A stretch of 64,000 nt of DNA from positions 15,405-79,404 of the forward strand of contig DASVRT010000038.1 of assembly GCA_036388475.1 (NCBI GenBank). Reading direction: 5' to 3'. The position numbers and the translations under genes are program-made. Below are positions 9,324-18,182 of this stretch, one piece after another. Numbering within the stretch: the stretch's first letter is position 1; each line of letters opens with the position of its first letter. A model generated the notes under the pieces. It had not been told where the DNA came from. It searched no databases and saw only the letters and a program-made list of their open reading frames with translations. Source of the DNA: JALZHR01 sp036388475. GTDB lineage: Bacteria > Acidobacteriota > Blastocatellia > Pyrinomonadales > Pyrinomonadaceae.

Positions 9324-11144
9324 ATGATTGTGATTATGCGTGAACTCACTCAAAATCCTTTTTTTATCGGAATAATAGCGTTTGTCGCGGCGGTCGTTTT
9401 AACTTTTGCGGTGCGCGCGCTGGCGCGTCGTTACGGTTTTGTCGCCAAACCGAAAGCCGACCGCTGGCATCAGCGCCCGACGGCGATGATGGGCGGCGCG
9501 GCGATTTATCTGACGACCGTTTTGATGTATCTCGTGTTTGTCGAGCCGCACACGCGGGAGTCGTGGATTATCCTGGGCGGCAGCTCGTTTTTGTTTCTTA
9601 TCGGCTTGGTCGACGACGTTTTTCACGTCAAGCCGTACCAGAAACTTTTCGGGCAGCTTATCGGCACGGCAATCGTCATCGGCAACGGGCTGGTGCTGGC
9701 TTGGACGGATTCGGACATCATCAATATCGCGCTGACGGCTTTCTGGCTTATCGGCATCACCAACGCGATAAACCTGCTCGACAATATGGACGGGCTTGCC
9801 GCCGGAATCGCGGCAATCGCGGCTTTGACGCTCGCCGTCGGGCTCGGCGCGACCGGGCAGCCTTACGAGCTTTTGCTGCTTTCGGCATTTGCCGGCGCGT
9901 TAATCGGCTTTTTAATTTTCAATTTCAATCCGGCGTCGATTTTTATGGGCGATTGCGGCTCGATGTTTATCGGATTTTTTCTCGCCAGTTCGGTTCTTCT
10001 CAATCAGGTCGGCGGGCGCTCGCGAAACATCGTCTCGGTGCTGGCGGTTCCGGCGCTGATTCTGCTCGTCCCGATTTTCGACACGACTTTTGTTACCGTG
10101 CTGCGAAAAATCTGGGGCAAAAAGGCTTCGCAGGGCGGACGTGACCACACTTCGCACCGGCTCGTCGCGCTCGGACTTTCGGAACGCGCCGCCGTTTTGA
10201 TGCTTTACGGTTTTGCTATCTTAGCGGGCGCGACCGCGCTGCTCGTGCGCCAGTTGCAGCCGACGCAGAGCATCGCCTTGATTATCTTTTTCGTGCTGAT
10301 TCTGACGATAATCGGCGTCTATCTTGCCAAGGTCAAAGTTTACGAGGAGCAGGACGAAGAGCTCGCGCTGCAAAATAAGGCGGCTTTCGGATTTTTGCTG
10401 AACCTGTCGCACAAGCGGCGCGTTTTTGAAATATTTCTGGACGTTTTTCTCATTTCGCTTACCTATTACGCTTCGTATACCTTGATTTTCGGGCAGATTG
10501 AGGAAACCGACAACTGGAATCTTTTTCTGAAAACGCTGCCGCTTCTGATTGTGCTCAAGCTTTTTTCGTTTCTCGCCGTCGGCGTTTATCGCGGCATCTG
10601 GCGTTACACGAGCGTGCAGGATTTTTTCACTTTTGCGAAAGGCGTCGGTCTCGGTTCGGTTTTGAGCATTCTGTCGATTCTGCTGCTTTATCGTTTTCAG
10701 CATTTTTCGCGGACGGTTTTTATTCTCGACGCGCTTATTTTATTTGCCGCGCTGGCGGGCAGCCGGATGGCGTTTCGGTTTTTCCGCGAGATTTTACTCT
10801 CGCCGATGAAGACGACCGGACGCCGCGTTTTGATTTACGGCGCGGGCGACGGCGGCGAACTGGTTTTGCGCGAGCTTTACAACAATCCCGACTGGAATTA
10901 CGCTCCCGTCGGATTTGTCGACGACGACCCGCTCAAAAAAGATAAAGTCATTCACGGGCTGAAAGTTTACGGCGGCAACGGCTCGCTGGCGAAAATCTGC
11001 TATGATAACGCCATCGAGGAGATTTTGATTACTTCGGTAAAAATTACGCCCGAGCGCCTGCGCGAGATTCGCAGAATCTGCGCCGAAACCGAAGTTTCGC
11101 TGAAGCGCGCGCAGCTTAAAATCGAGCCGGTCGATTTTGAATAA
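9324..11144 (+). CDS. WecA/MraY-type phosphosugar transferase fused to FlaA1/CapD-type N-terminal half
   Basis: A 606-aa two-part membrane protein. Residues 1 to about 350 form a polyprenyl-phosphate sugar-1-phosphate transferase, with LVDDVFHVKPYQKLFGQ (Asp pair), NLLDNMDGLAAGIAAIAAL, FMGDCGSMFIGF and a GGRDHTSHRL loop like the WecA His motif. Residues about 365-606 match the front of FlaA1/CapD/PglF nucleotide-sugar dehydratases: four membrane helices, then a Rossmann domain RRVLIYGAGDGGELVLREL ending in FVDDDPLKKDKVIHG. The catalytic SDR domain that normally follows is absent. The transferase probably starts the lipid-linked glycan built by this cluster. The second half may be a redox- or nucleotide-sensing platform (inference). 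ATG 9324 fits the first helix. Confidence 0.8.
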   Translation: MIVIMRELTQNPFFIGIIAFVAAVVLTFAVRALARRYGFVAKPKADRWHQRPTAMMGGAAIYLTTVLMYLVFVEPHTRESWIILGGSSFLFLIGLVDDVFHVKPYQKLFGQLIGTAIVIGNGLVLAWTDSDIINIALTAFWLIGITNAINLLDNMDGLAAGIAAIAALTLAVGLGATGQPYELLLLSAFAGALIGFLIFNFNPASIFMGDCGSMFIGFFLASSVLLNQVGGRSRNIVSVLAVPALILLVPIFDTTFVTVLRKIWGKKASQGGRDHTSHRLVALGLSERAAVLMLYGFAILAGATALLVRQLQPTQSIALIIFFVLILTIIGVYLAKVKVYEEQDEELALQNKAAFGFLLNLSHKRRVFEIFLDVFLISLTYYASYTLIFGQIEETDNWNLFLKTLPLLIVLKLFSFLAVGVYRGIWRYTSVQDFFTFAKGVGLGSVLSILSILLLYRFQHFSRTVFILDALILFAALAGSRMAFRFFREILLSPMKTTGRRVLIYGAGDGGELVLRELYNNPDWNYAPVGFVDDDPLKKDKVIHGLKVYGGNGSLAKICYDNAIEEILITSVKITPERLREIRRICAETEVSLKRAQLKIEPVDFE

Positions 11145-11220
11145 AAAAAACGATGGACAGGAAAGAATGAGCGCGGAACGTGCAATTCATTGCTTCCGCG
11201 TTCATCATTCATCGTTTTTA
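11145..11220 (+). repeat. Intergenic inverted repeat with ATTCATC/GTTCATC words
   Basis: An A-rich arm starting AAAAAACGATG and ending GCGCGGAA near 11180 pairs with TTCCGCG...ATCGTTTTT at 11195-11220. The right arm contains two 7-bp words, GTTCATC and ATTCATC. It may act as a terminator for the upstream fusion gene. The same words recur at 58325-58394. Confidence 0.5.
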
Positions 11221-11225
11221 TCTTG

Positions 11226-12491
11226 ATGACTGTAAAATCCGTTCAACTAAACTCTTTAGTCCGTCACGTCGTTTTGCCGTTGGCGGCTTTGTTCTGCCTG
11301 GTGCTCGTTTTCTTCGCGCTCAAGTGGTATCTGGCAAACTCGATTTCGGCGCGCGCCGAACAAAAAGAACTCGCGCAATTAGCCATTGATTTGGCGGCGA
11401 ACGACCCGCAATCTCACTACGCGCTGGCGGTGCTGGACGAAAAATCTTTTTTGCCCGAAGATTTGCAGAAATCGCTCGCGGAATTTGAAAAGGCGACGGC
11501 GCTCTCGCCGAACGATTATCGTCTCTGGTTCGCGCTCGGACGCGCGCGCGAGAGCGGCGGCGACGCCGAAGGAGCGGAGCGGGCGATGCGCAAAGCGGCG
11601 GAGCTTGCGCCGCATTACGCGCAGGTTCAATGGACGCTCGGAAACGTTCTGCTGCGGCGCGGCAAAATCGACGAAGCCTTTGCGGAGATTCGCAAGGCGG
11701 TCGAAGGCGATGCGGCTTTTGCCAATCCGGCAGTCTCGATTGCGTGGCAGATTTTTGAGGGCGACGCGGCGCGCATCTCGCAAGCGCTCGGCGATTCGGC
11801 GCCCGCAAAATCCGTGCTTTCCGCTTTTCTGGCAAGAGAAAAACGCTTTGACGAAGCCTTCGGCGCGTGGAACGCGTTATCGGAAAAAGATAAGAAAGAA
11901 ACTTACCGGCAAAGCAGCGACGAGCTTTTAAAGCAATTGCTGCAAGCCAAAAAATTCCGTGACGCTTTAGACGTGCAAACGCAGATTGCCTTGAGCGGCT
12001 CGGAAAAACCCGTTTCCGAAAAAATCACCAATGCGGGGTTTGAAACGGCGGTCAACACCGGCAATCCGAGCGTTTTCGAATGGCAAATCGCCGACGGCGT
12101 GCAGCCGGCAATCGGGGTTGACGAGAAACAAAAAACCGGCGGCAGTTTCAGTCTGGTCCTCGCTTTCAATTCGCCGAACGGTCAGGATTTTCGCGCCGTT
12201 CACCAAACGGTCGTCGTTTCGCCGAACAAAACTTATAAATTCGAAGTCTCTTTCCGCAGCGATTTAAAAACTTCGAGTTCCGTGAAATGGGAAATCGTCG
12301 ATGCGGCGGACGGAAAAGTGCTGGCGGCGACGCCCGCCGTTCCGGGCAATTCGGACTGGTCGAAATTGACGATTACTTTTACCGCACCGGCAACCGAAGC
12401 CGTGACGCTTCGGCTGGCGCGGACGGCTTGCAGCGCGCCGGTTTGCCCGATGTCGGGCAGAGTCTGGTTCGACGATTTCAAGCTGGAATAA
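11226..12491 (+). CDS. TPR protein with C-terminal beta-sandwich (carbohydrate-binding-like) domain
   Basis: About 421 aa from the ATG at 11226. The upstream in-frame TTG at 11190 lies in an intergenic repeat and is unlikely. One N-terminal membrane helix (HVVLPLAALFCLVLVFFALKW) anchors the protein. Residues about 50-260 are TPR-like helices (LSPNDYRLWFALGRARESGG; LAPHYAQVQWTLGNVLLRRG). The last 150 aa are beta-rich (GFETAVNTGNPSVFEWQI; GRVWFDDFKLE), similar to CenC-type carbohydrate-binding sandwiches. The next gene, 13 bp on, is an O-antigen ligase-family protein, so this may scaffold or present glycan for it (inference). Confidence 0.65.
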   Translation: MTVKSVQLNSLVRHVVLPLAALFCLVLVFFALKWYLANSISARAEQKELAQLAIDLAANDPQSHYALAVLDEKSFLPEDLQKSLAEFEKATALSPNDYRLWFALGRARESGGDAEGAERAMRKAAELAPHYAQVQWTLGNVLLRRGKIDEAFAEIRKAVEGDAAFANPAVSIAWQIFEGDAARISQALGDSAPAKSVLSAFLAREKRFDEAFGAWNALSEKDKKETYRQSSDELLKQLLQAKKFRDALDVQTQIALSGSEKPVSEKITNAGFETAVNTGNPSVFEWQIADGVQPAIGVDEKQKTGGSFSLVLAFNSPNGQDFRAVHQTVVVSPNKTYKFEVSFRSDLKTSSSVKWEIVDAADGKVLAATPAVPGNSDWSKLTITFTAPATEAVTLRLARTACSAPVCPMSGRVWFDDFKLE

Positions 12492-12504
12492 TTTGGCAAA
12501 ATAA

Positions 12505-13923
12505 ATGATAAGAAAATCACCCAGAAACGCTCATTTGAGTTCATCCGAACAGCTCGCGACGGCGCTCGCGCCGAAAAATCTGGCGCACACGAGCGGTATT
12601 ATTTTCGTTCTGCTCGCGGTGACGCTCGTTTTCGCGCCCGTCGCTTTCGGCGCGGTCGATTTCTGGGCTTTGGGAATTCTGGCTCTGATTGTTTTTTTGA
12701 TAACCGTTTTGTGGCTTTTCGACGCGTGGAGAACCGGCGAATTTTCCTTTAATACAAGCCGCCTGCAAATACCGCTCGGCGGATTTATTCTCATCGGCTT
12801 AATTCAACTGCTTCCGCTTCGCGCGGCTGACGTCGCCGCCGGTGCGCTTTCGATTTCCGCCGCGAGCGCGCTTTCGCTCGACCCGTATACGACGCGGTTT
12901 GCCGTCGTCCAGCTTATCGTCTATTTTATTTTTTTCGCGGCGGCGCTGACGTTTATCGACACCTCGCCGCGCCTGAAAAAAATCGTTCTGCTCATCATTA
13001 TCTTCGGCGCGCTGATGGCATTTTTCGGCATTTTGCAGCGGCTCGCCAATCCCGAAGGCATCTACGGCGTGCGCCCGACGCCGTATGCCGTGCCGTTCGG
13101 CTCGTTCGTCAACCAGCATCATTTCGCCGCGTTTATGGAAATGACCATCGGCGTCACGCTCGGACTGCTTTACAACAAATCCACGAAACGCGATAAACGT
13201 CTGCTGCTGGTGATTGCGGTCGTGATTATGGGAATCGCGCTGGTTTTTACCAGCTCGCGCGGCGGAATCCTGAGTCTTTTCGGCGTTATCGGGTTTGTCA
13301 CGCTGGTCAGTTTTTTGCGGCGGGAAACGGATGAAGAAGACGACGCTCCGAAATCTTCGTTTCAAAGTAAATTCGCGCTCGTCGGCGGCGGTCTCGCGCT
13401 CGTTCTGGTTTTATTCGGCTCGATTCTGCTGCTCGGCGGCGGCGCATCGCTGACGCGCGGAATCGGTTTTATAAACCAGGCTGACATCAGCAACGGGCGC
13501 AGCCATTTCTGGAGCGTGACGCTGCAAATCATCCGCGATTACCCGATTTTCGGCGCGGGATTTAACGCTTACGGCGTCGCTTTCACGCGTTACGATACCT
13601 GGAACGGAACTTTGCGCATCGAACAGGCGCACAATGATTATTTACAGATTTTCGCCGACGCCGGAATCTTCGGTTTCGCCTGCGCGATTGCTTTCGTTTA
13701 TTTTCTATTTAAACAAGGGTTGGAAAAAATCAATCAAACGAGCGACCGTTTCCGGCGCGGCGTCGCGGTCGGCGCGCTGGCAGGCTGTTTCGGGATTCTG
13801 CTCCACAGCTTTTTCGATTTCCCGCTCCGCACGCCTTCAAACGCCTTTTATTTTTTAATTTTGGTCACGCTCGCCACCGTCTCCGTCGGCGGCACAAAAT
13901 TCAAAATGCTGCACGAGAAATAA
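12505..13923 (+). CDS. O-antigen ligase / Wzy-family polymerase
   Basis: A 472-aa polytopic protein with about twelve hydrophobic segments and the large periplasmic loop typical of the Wzy_C/WaaL fold. Visible family features are VFTSSRGGILSL, GRSHFWSVTLQIIRDYPIFG, AGFNAYGVAF, and the loop His in RIEQAHNDYLQIFADAGIFG. These proteins move an undecaprenyl-linked glycan onto an acceptor or polymerise repeat units in the periplasm. A ligase and a polymerase cannot be told apart from sequence. This is the last gene of the (+)-strand glycan cluster. Confidence 0.8.
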   Translation: MIRKSPRNAHLSSSEQLATALAPKNLAHTSGIIFVLLAVTLVFAPVAFGAVDFWALGILALIVFLITVLWLFDAWRTGEFSFNTSRLQIPLGGFILIGLIQLLPLRAADVAAGALSISAASALSLDPYTTRFAVVQLIVYFIFFAAALTFIDTSPRLKKIVLLIIIFGALMAFFGILQRLANPEGIYGVRPTPYAVPFGSFVNQHHFAAFMEMTIGVTLGLLYNKSTKRDKRLLLVIAVVIMGIALVFTSSRGGILSLFGVIGFVTLVSFLRRETDEEDDAPKSSFQSKFALVGGGLALVLVLFGSILLLGGGASLTRGIGFINQADISNGRSHFWSVTLQIIRDYPIFGAGFNAYGVAFTRYDTWNGTLRIEQAHNDYLQIFADAGIFGFACAIAFVYFLFKQGLEKINQTSDRFRRGVAVGALAGCFGILLHSFFDFPLRTPSNAFYFLILVTLATVSVGGTKFKMLHEK

Positions 13924-14019
13924 AGAAAAGCGACTTTATTTTGGATTTCGTATTCCATTCAACCCGCCGCGATTGCCCGAAAACCGGGATTTTTCGTTCG
14001 TCTTCGAATAAATATAGTG

Positions 14020-14292
14020 CGATGTAAGGCTGCACCGGCTTGATGCAGACTCGCGCCGACCTGATGCGAGTCTGCGCCGACCTGATGCGAGGTTGCAGCG
14101 ACCTGATGCAGAGTTGCAGCGGTGTAATGCAAGGTCGCACCGACTCGTTGCAAGATTGCATCAGGTCGTTGCAGAGTCACAGCGGGTCAATGCAAGGTTG
14201 CATCAAGTCGTTGCAAGGTTGCAGCGGTGCGTTGCAAGGTCGTAGCGGCTCGTTGCAGACTCGCATCAGGTCGTTGCAGCCTTGCAGCGGGT
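14020..14292. repeat. Degenerate 21-bp tandem array, 13 units
   Basis: Thirteen consecutive 21-bp units, phased at 14020, 14041, 14062 and so on to 14272, fill most of the 452-bp gap between the convergent genes at 12505-13923 and 14376-15029. A typical unit is CGTTGCAAGGTTGCAGCGGTG. TTGCA or ATGCA near the start and TTGCA or CGCA in the middle are the best kept positions. Units differ from each other at several positions, but spacing never slips. Because 21 is a multiple of 3, long open frames with 7-residue repeats appear on both strands and are not taken as genes. The rest of the gap holds nothing recognisable. Confidence 0.9.
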
Positions 14293-14375
14293 CGCTGCAA
14301 AGCCGTTTTTGACGAAAACTGTGCTGTTTGTGTATGAATTTGAGGCAAAATTGCGTGATGGCGAAGGTTTCTGCC

Positions 14376-15029
14376 TTAGTCCGTCGCTAATTTGACGTAG
14401 CCTTTGTCGAAAACCAGCCGCATTATCTTCATACCGGGTTTATAAAGACTGCTTTCGACTTTTTTCAGATTTCCGCCGAGAAAGGCGAGTTTTTCGTTGT
14501 TGGCGCGCACGTCGAATCTTTCGCCGAGCACGACGTATTCAAACAGATGAATCGCCGTTCCCGTGCGATTGGTCGCCGTGATGCGCAGAACGTGGTCGTT
14601 GTTTTTGGCGGCGCAGATGTAATTGAGCTTTGTATTGCAGTCAGCTAAAAGCTGGCGGCTGACGAGCAGAAATTCCTGCCCGACGAAGGTATTGGCGAGG
14701 CGCTCAAACTCGGCGAAAGCCATTTTTCCTTCGGCGACTTTTCCGGCGAGCGTGTAAAGATAAATATAACGAAGCTGCGCGAGTTGTTTTTTCGCGTTTT
14801 CGGTTTTGAGCTTTTGCAGATTTTGCGCGGCGAGCGTCGAAGCCTTTTCCCAGTTTTCGAGATACATCGCGTCCGCCATTTTCAGCCAGTCGGCTTCGGG
14901 AATTTCTCCGGCGCGAACCGGCTGAACAATCTTTTTCGACGCGGGATTAGCCGACGTTTGCCGCGTTTGCCCGAAAGTTAAGGAAACCGTAAGCGAAAAT
15001 AAAACAATAAAGAAAACCAGCTTTTTCAT
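14376..15029 (-). CDS. Secreted protein of unknown function
   Basis: 217 aa with a clear signal peptide (MKKLVFFIVLFSLTVSLTFG, cleaved near Gly-Gln). The mature part begins with a helical stretch (about residues 45-125, with AMYLENWEKASTLAAQNLQ resembling a TPR helix pair). It ends in a beta-rich region with NDHVLRITATNRTGTAIHLF and ERFDVRANNEKLAFLGG. No family was recognised. It lies 59 bp downstream of another secreted TPR-containing protein on the same strand, separated by 7-bp TTTTGCC words, so the two may be co-expressed. Confidence 0.55.
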   Translation of the reverse strand: MKKLVFFIVLFSLTVSLTFGQTRQTSANPASKKIVQPVRAGEIPEADWLKMADAMYLENWEKASTLAAQNLQKLKTENAKKQLAQLRYIYLYTLAGKVAEGKMAFAEFERLANTFVGQEFLLVSRQLLADCNTKLNYICAAKNNDHVLRITATNRTGTAIHLFEYVVLGERFDVRANNEKLAFLGGNLKKVESSLYKPGMKIMRLVFDKGYVKLATD

Positions 15030-15040
15030 AACTTCCGAAT

Positions 15041-15068
15041 TTTTGCCTTTTACCTTTTTCCTTTTGCC
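15041..15068. repeat. Heptamer tandem repeat (TTTTGCC type)
   Basis: Four successive 7-bp words, TTTTGCC, TTTTACC, TTTTTCC and TTTTGCC, lie between two (-)-strand genes. They resemble the words at 60762-60789 and 63079-63134. Confidence 0.75.
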
Positions 15069-15088
15069 TTACTTTAGGCTGCCTTATT

Positions 15089-16903
15089 TTACGGCTTTTT
15101 CGTCAATCTTTGTTTCGCCGCCGTCGCTTCGTTATAAGCCTGCGCGTCGATACCGCCGATTTTGATGGCGGCTTCGTATTCTTCCAGAGCGGCTTCGGAT
15201 TGTTCGTTAAATTCCAGAATTCTGCCGAGCGCCACGTGCGCGCGCTGCTTCAAAACCTGGTCGGTTTCGGCGTTTGAATGACCAATCGCGAGACGATAAT
15301 GAGCCGCCGCGCGCCCTAAACGCTCGTCGCGCACGCTTTCGTCAAAAGCCAGTTCCGCCGAAAGGCTCGCCACGCGACCGCGCGCGTATAAAATCCGCGG
15401 GTCGCCTTCGTTTTCCTTCAACAATTCACTCAGCTGCTCGTCCGCTTTCTCATAATCTTTCGCTTTAATCACCAGCTCGATTTGTTCCAGCTTCTGCTTT
15501 AAAAGTTTTTCACGCGGCGATAGCTCCGCCGTAGTAACGGTGGTCTGCGTCGAAGCCCTTTTCCGGCGTTCTGCGCGCGCCGCCGTCGCGCGTTTGCGGG
15601 CGTCGGCAAATTGCGCGAGGCGATTCGTTTCCTTCGACGGCTCAAGCGACAAAATAAAATCGCGGAACGAACCGGCAACGTCAAAACCGGAATCTTCCGT
15701 GCCTTTCAGCTGTTCGGCAAAGTAAAACGACAAAACCGCGCCGCGTTCGTAGGCTTCGGAAAGCTCAAGCGCCGTTTCGTCGGCTAACTGCGTTTTAAAT
15801 CGCGCCAGCTCCGCCGAAACCGCTCGTTTGGCGTCGTCGCCCTGGGTTAAATCAATCCGTCGCCGCGCGTCCGCCGTCGCCGCGTGCAATTTCACATACT
15901 CAATCTGTCGGGCATCGACCGCCGCAATCATCGAGCGTGAAACGGCGAGATAAACGTCCGGCGAAATGTCCGGATTAATCTTGCGACGCTCTTCGAGCAG
16001 AATTTTTATTCCTTCCCGAAACGCGGAAATGTCTTTCGCGTTTTGCAGAATAAACGGGTCAATCGTGAATTGCAGAAAGGCGCGGCGCGCTTCCGAAGAA
16101 ATCAGATTCGTGTTCGGCGGAACGATAACGTAATAATCGTCGCCGACGTTGCGAAAATTAATCGTTCCGACCGGCGCGAGCAAATCGGGCACGATGAAAA
16201 AGCGCCGCTCGCGCTGGCGCGCTTCGGTTTTTTCCAGCTTGTCTCTGCCTTTCGCGTCTTTTGTCTGCACTTTCACGCGGTCGATGTAGGAAAGCTGCGG
16301 TCGGGTGTGCAGGTAATCGAGCAGGTCGCGCACCATTACGCTTGCCGCGCCGCGCATCGCGTCGCCGGATTTTTGATATTCCTTCAGATAATCGTCAAGC
16401 TTCGCGCTGATTCCCGAACGGCGATAAAATTCGCGGACGAGCGGCGCGTAATCGAAAACTTCGAGCAATTCGGCGGGCAAATCGACGCTGCGCGGCGGGT
16501 CTTGCAATTCGGGAACGGGCGTCAAAGCGTAAGCCAAAGAGACGAAAGATGCGCTGATTTCCGCCGGCGTCTGGTTCGGATGACGACGTTTATACTGCGT
16601 CAGAAAAGTTTTCAGCTTTTGCTGCAAATCGGGATTGATTGCCTGCAAATCTGTTTTTAACTGCTCGCGGAAAGCTTTTCCCGTTTCGGTCAGAGGCGTT
16701 TCCAGACCGGCGGCTTCGAGCGACGCCAGCACGACAATCAAACGGCGGTCGGGCTCGATTTTCACGCCGTATTCCGTCAAATCAAACGACGGTTGCGATT
16801 GGGCTTGCCGGACGGGCGCGGGCTTGGGCGTCGGCGTCGATGGCTGAGCAAAAACGCTCTGCGCGTAAACTGTTATGAAAGCCAAAAATAAAACTTTTCT
16901 CAT
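15089..16903 (-). CDS. Secreted protein with C-terminal TPRs, unknown function
   Basis: 604 aa. It has a signal peptide (MRKVLFLAFITVYAQSVFAQ) and then a Pro/Gln-rich linker. A large, mostly helical middle (residues 40-440) contains FYRRSGISAKLDDYLKEY, RRFFIVPDLLAPVGTINFRN and DDYYVIVPP. The region around residues 430-480 is Arg/Ala-rich. Two or three TPR-like helix pairs close the protein (KAKDYEKADEQLSELLKENE; NEQSEAALEEYEAAIKIGG). A conserved hypothetical family of Acidobacteria is likely, but no function was recognised. The TPR end suggests a periplasmic scaffold (inference). Confidence 0.6.
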   Translation of the reverse strand: MRKVLFLAFITVYAQSVFAQPSTPTPKPAPVRQAQSQPSFDLTEYGVKIEPDRRLIVVLASLEAAGLETPLTETGKAFREQLKTDLQAINPDLQQKLKTFLTQYKRRHPNQTPAEISASFVSLAYALTPVPELQDPPRSVDLPAELLEVFDYAPLVREFYRRSGISAKLDDYLKEYQKSGDAMRGAASVMVRDLLDYLHTRPQLSYIDRVKVQTKDAKGRDKLEKTEARQRERRFFIVPDLLAPVGTINFRNVGDDYYVIVPPNTNLISSEARRAFLQFTIDPFILQNAKDISAFREGIKILLEERRKINPDISPDVYLAVSRSMIAAVDARQIEYVKLHAATADARRRIDLTQGDDAKRAVSAELARFKTQLADETALELSEAYERGAVLSFYFAEQLKGTEDSGFDVAGSFRDFILSLEPSKETNRLAQFADARKRATAARAERRKRASTQTTVTTAELSPREKLLKQKLEQIELVIKAKDYEKADEQLSELLKENEGDPRILYARGRVASLSAELAFDESVRDERLGRAAAHYRLAIGHSNAETDQVLKQRAHVALGRILEFNEQSEAALEEYEAAIKIGGIDAQAYNEATAAKQRLTKKP

Positions 16904-17050
16904 TGTGCTTTTCGGAAATTAACGGAAACGCAAAGGACACAAAACAAGCAAAGAATCAAGGGGGAATTTAACTGGAAATTTCTTTATTTGATTTGTGCCT
17001 TTGCTACGGATAAAGATGCTTTGCGGGATTTTTTAGATGCCTTATTTTAG

Positions 17051-17091
17051 AAAAAGAAAAGTCCAAGCCCTCGTAAATGCTGAGGACTTGG
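17051..17091 (-). terminator. Rho-independent terminator after the STAS gene
   Basis: Read on the minus strand, CCAAGTCCTC (17091-17082) pairs with GAGGGCTTGG (17072-17063) around a 9-nt loop and is followed by CTTTTCTTTTT. It lies about 30 bp past the stop of the STAS gene. Confidence 0.75.
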
Positions 17092-17121
17092 AAATTTCCG
17101 GTTCCCACTAAAAACTTCGGT

Positions 17122-17466
17122 TTAGAAGCTGCTCAGCGCTTCGCCTTCGTTTTCAAAAACATCAAAAACGGTCAGCAGCTTGGTAATCGCCAGCAGGTCT
17201 TGAATTTTTTGCGTCAAATTCAAAAGCTTCAGGCTGCCGTCTTCTTTATTGACGGCGGTAAAGCTCGAAACCAGCTCGCCGATGCCGCTCGAATCGATGT
17301 AGCCGACGCCGCCCAGATTTAAAAGAATTTTCTTTTTGTCTTCGCCAAGCAAGCGGCGAATCGTCGTCCGCAGCGCCACGCTGCCTTCGCCGATAGTCAC
17401 CTTGCCGTTCAAGTCGAGAATCGTCACGTCGCCCGCTTGACGTTCAGAAATATTAAGTTCAGCCAT
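17122..17466 (-). CDS. STAS-domain anti-sigma factor antagonist
   Basis: A 114-aa single STAS domain of the SpoIIAA/RsbV type. LNISERQAGDVTILDLNGKV is the first strand pair, and YIDSSGIGELVSSFTAVN carries the Ser whose phosphorylation by an RsbW-type kinase switches partner binding. It lies downstream of an RsbW-like kinase on the same strand, with 169 bp between them that hold an inverted repeat. The pair suggests partner-switching control of a sigma factor or another output. No cognate sigma gene or PP2C phosphatase is nearby. Confidence 0.85.
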   Translation of the reverse strand: MAELNISERQAGDVTILDLNGKVTIGEGSVALRTTIRRLLGEDKKKILLNLGGVGYIDSSGIGELVSSFTAVNKEDGSLKLLNLTQKIQDLLAITKLLTVFDVFENEGEALSSF

Positions 17467-17529
17467 TTTTATCTCCTCGTTATAAATTTGAATTTGATAG
17501 CAGATTTTAGTCTAAAATCGTTAAAACAC

Positions 17530-17640
17530 AAAACTTAAAAGTGAAAAAGTGGAAATGTGAATGTGCGAAAAAGCGAATTGAACGACAATCGGCGAAACTT
17601 TTTCGCCTTTTCACTTTTTCACATTTCCACTTTTTTCACG
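17530..17640. repeat. Intergenic inverted repeat of GTGAAAAAGTG-type words
   Basis: The left arm GTGAAAAAGTGGAAATGTGA near 17539 is matched in reverse complement by TCACATTTCCACTTTTTTCAC ending near 17639. Internal copies of AAAAAGTG/CACTTTTT add near repeats. It fills the gap between the RsbW-like and STAS genes and may partly uncouple their expression (inference). Confidence 0.6.
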
Positions 17641-18121
17641 TTCCGCGCAATTTGCACATTTTCACCACCGTTCCGCCCTGCGGATGTCGAAACCATTCGA
17701 CTTCTTCCATAAAGTTTCGCATTAACAAAATCCCGCGCCCACTGGCTTTCAGAAGGTTTTCCGCGTGGGTCGGGTCGGGAATCCGGTCTACGTCGAACCC
17801 TTCGCCGAAATCCCTGATTATCACCTCGAAGCCTCTGTCCAAGTTGCTGAACGAAATCTCCACCGGCTTAGTTTCATCCAATTGATTGCCGTGTTTGACG
17901 GCGTTGATGACCGCTTCGCGCACCGCCATATCAATGGCAAAAAGCGATTCATCGCCGAAACCCGACGCGGAAGCGAACTCGGTCGCCTCGACGACGGCTT
18001 CGTCAACCGATTCGATTTTGCTTGGAATAACGATTTCTTTTTTTTCTTCTGTCACGAATTTCGCCAGCCTATCGCCGTTAAAACCGGAAACGTGCGGTTC
18101 AAAATTTTTAATGCTATTCAT
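17636..18121 (-). CDS. RsbW-like serine kinase / anti-sigma ATPase
   Basis: A 161-aa HATPase_c_2 (GHKL) protein. The N box is DMAVREAVINAVKHGN (Glu and Asn for Mg-ATP), the G1 box is IRDFGEGFD, and the G2 box is GRGILLMRNFMEEVEW. RsbW-type kinases bind a sigma factor or other target and phosphorylate a STAS antagonist, here presumably the product of 17122-17466. The first 25 residues are unstructured and basic/acidic. The gene is divergent from aroA with 61 bp between the start codons. Confidence 0.85.
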   Translation of the reverse strand: MNSIKNFEPHVSGFNGDRLAKFVTEEKKEIVIPSKIESVDEAVVEATEFASASGFGDESLFAIDMAVREAVINAVKHGNQLDETKPVEISFSNLDRGFEVIIRDFGEGFDVDRIPDPTHAENLLKASGRGILLMRNFMEEVEWFRHPQGGTVVKMCKLRGT

Positions 18122-18182
18122 TGTAAATTAGCGGTTTATGCGGCGTTATGTCAAGATAAGTCAATAAATAAACCGACGCGCA

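Noticed and set aside
14020..14292. CRISPR array
   Set aside because: No constant direct repeat, no spacers, and no cas gene in the window; the units diverge along their whole length.
14040..14312. 90-aa plus-strand frame and two minus-strand frames (73 and 86 aa) with 7-residue repeats
   Set aside because: They exist on both strands only because the 21-bp repeat unit is divisible by three. No ribosome binding site, and the peptides look unnatural.
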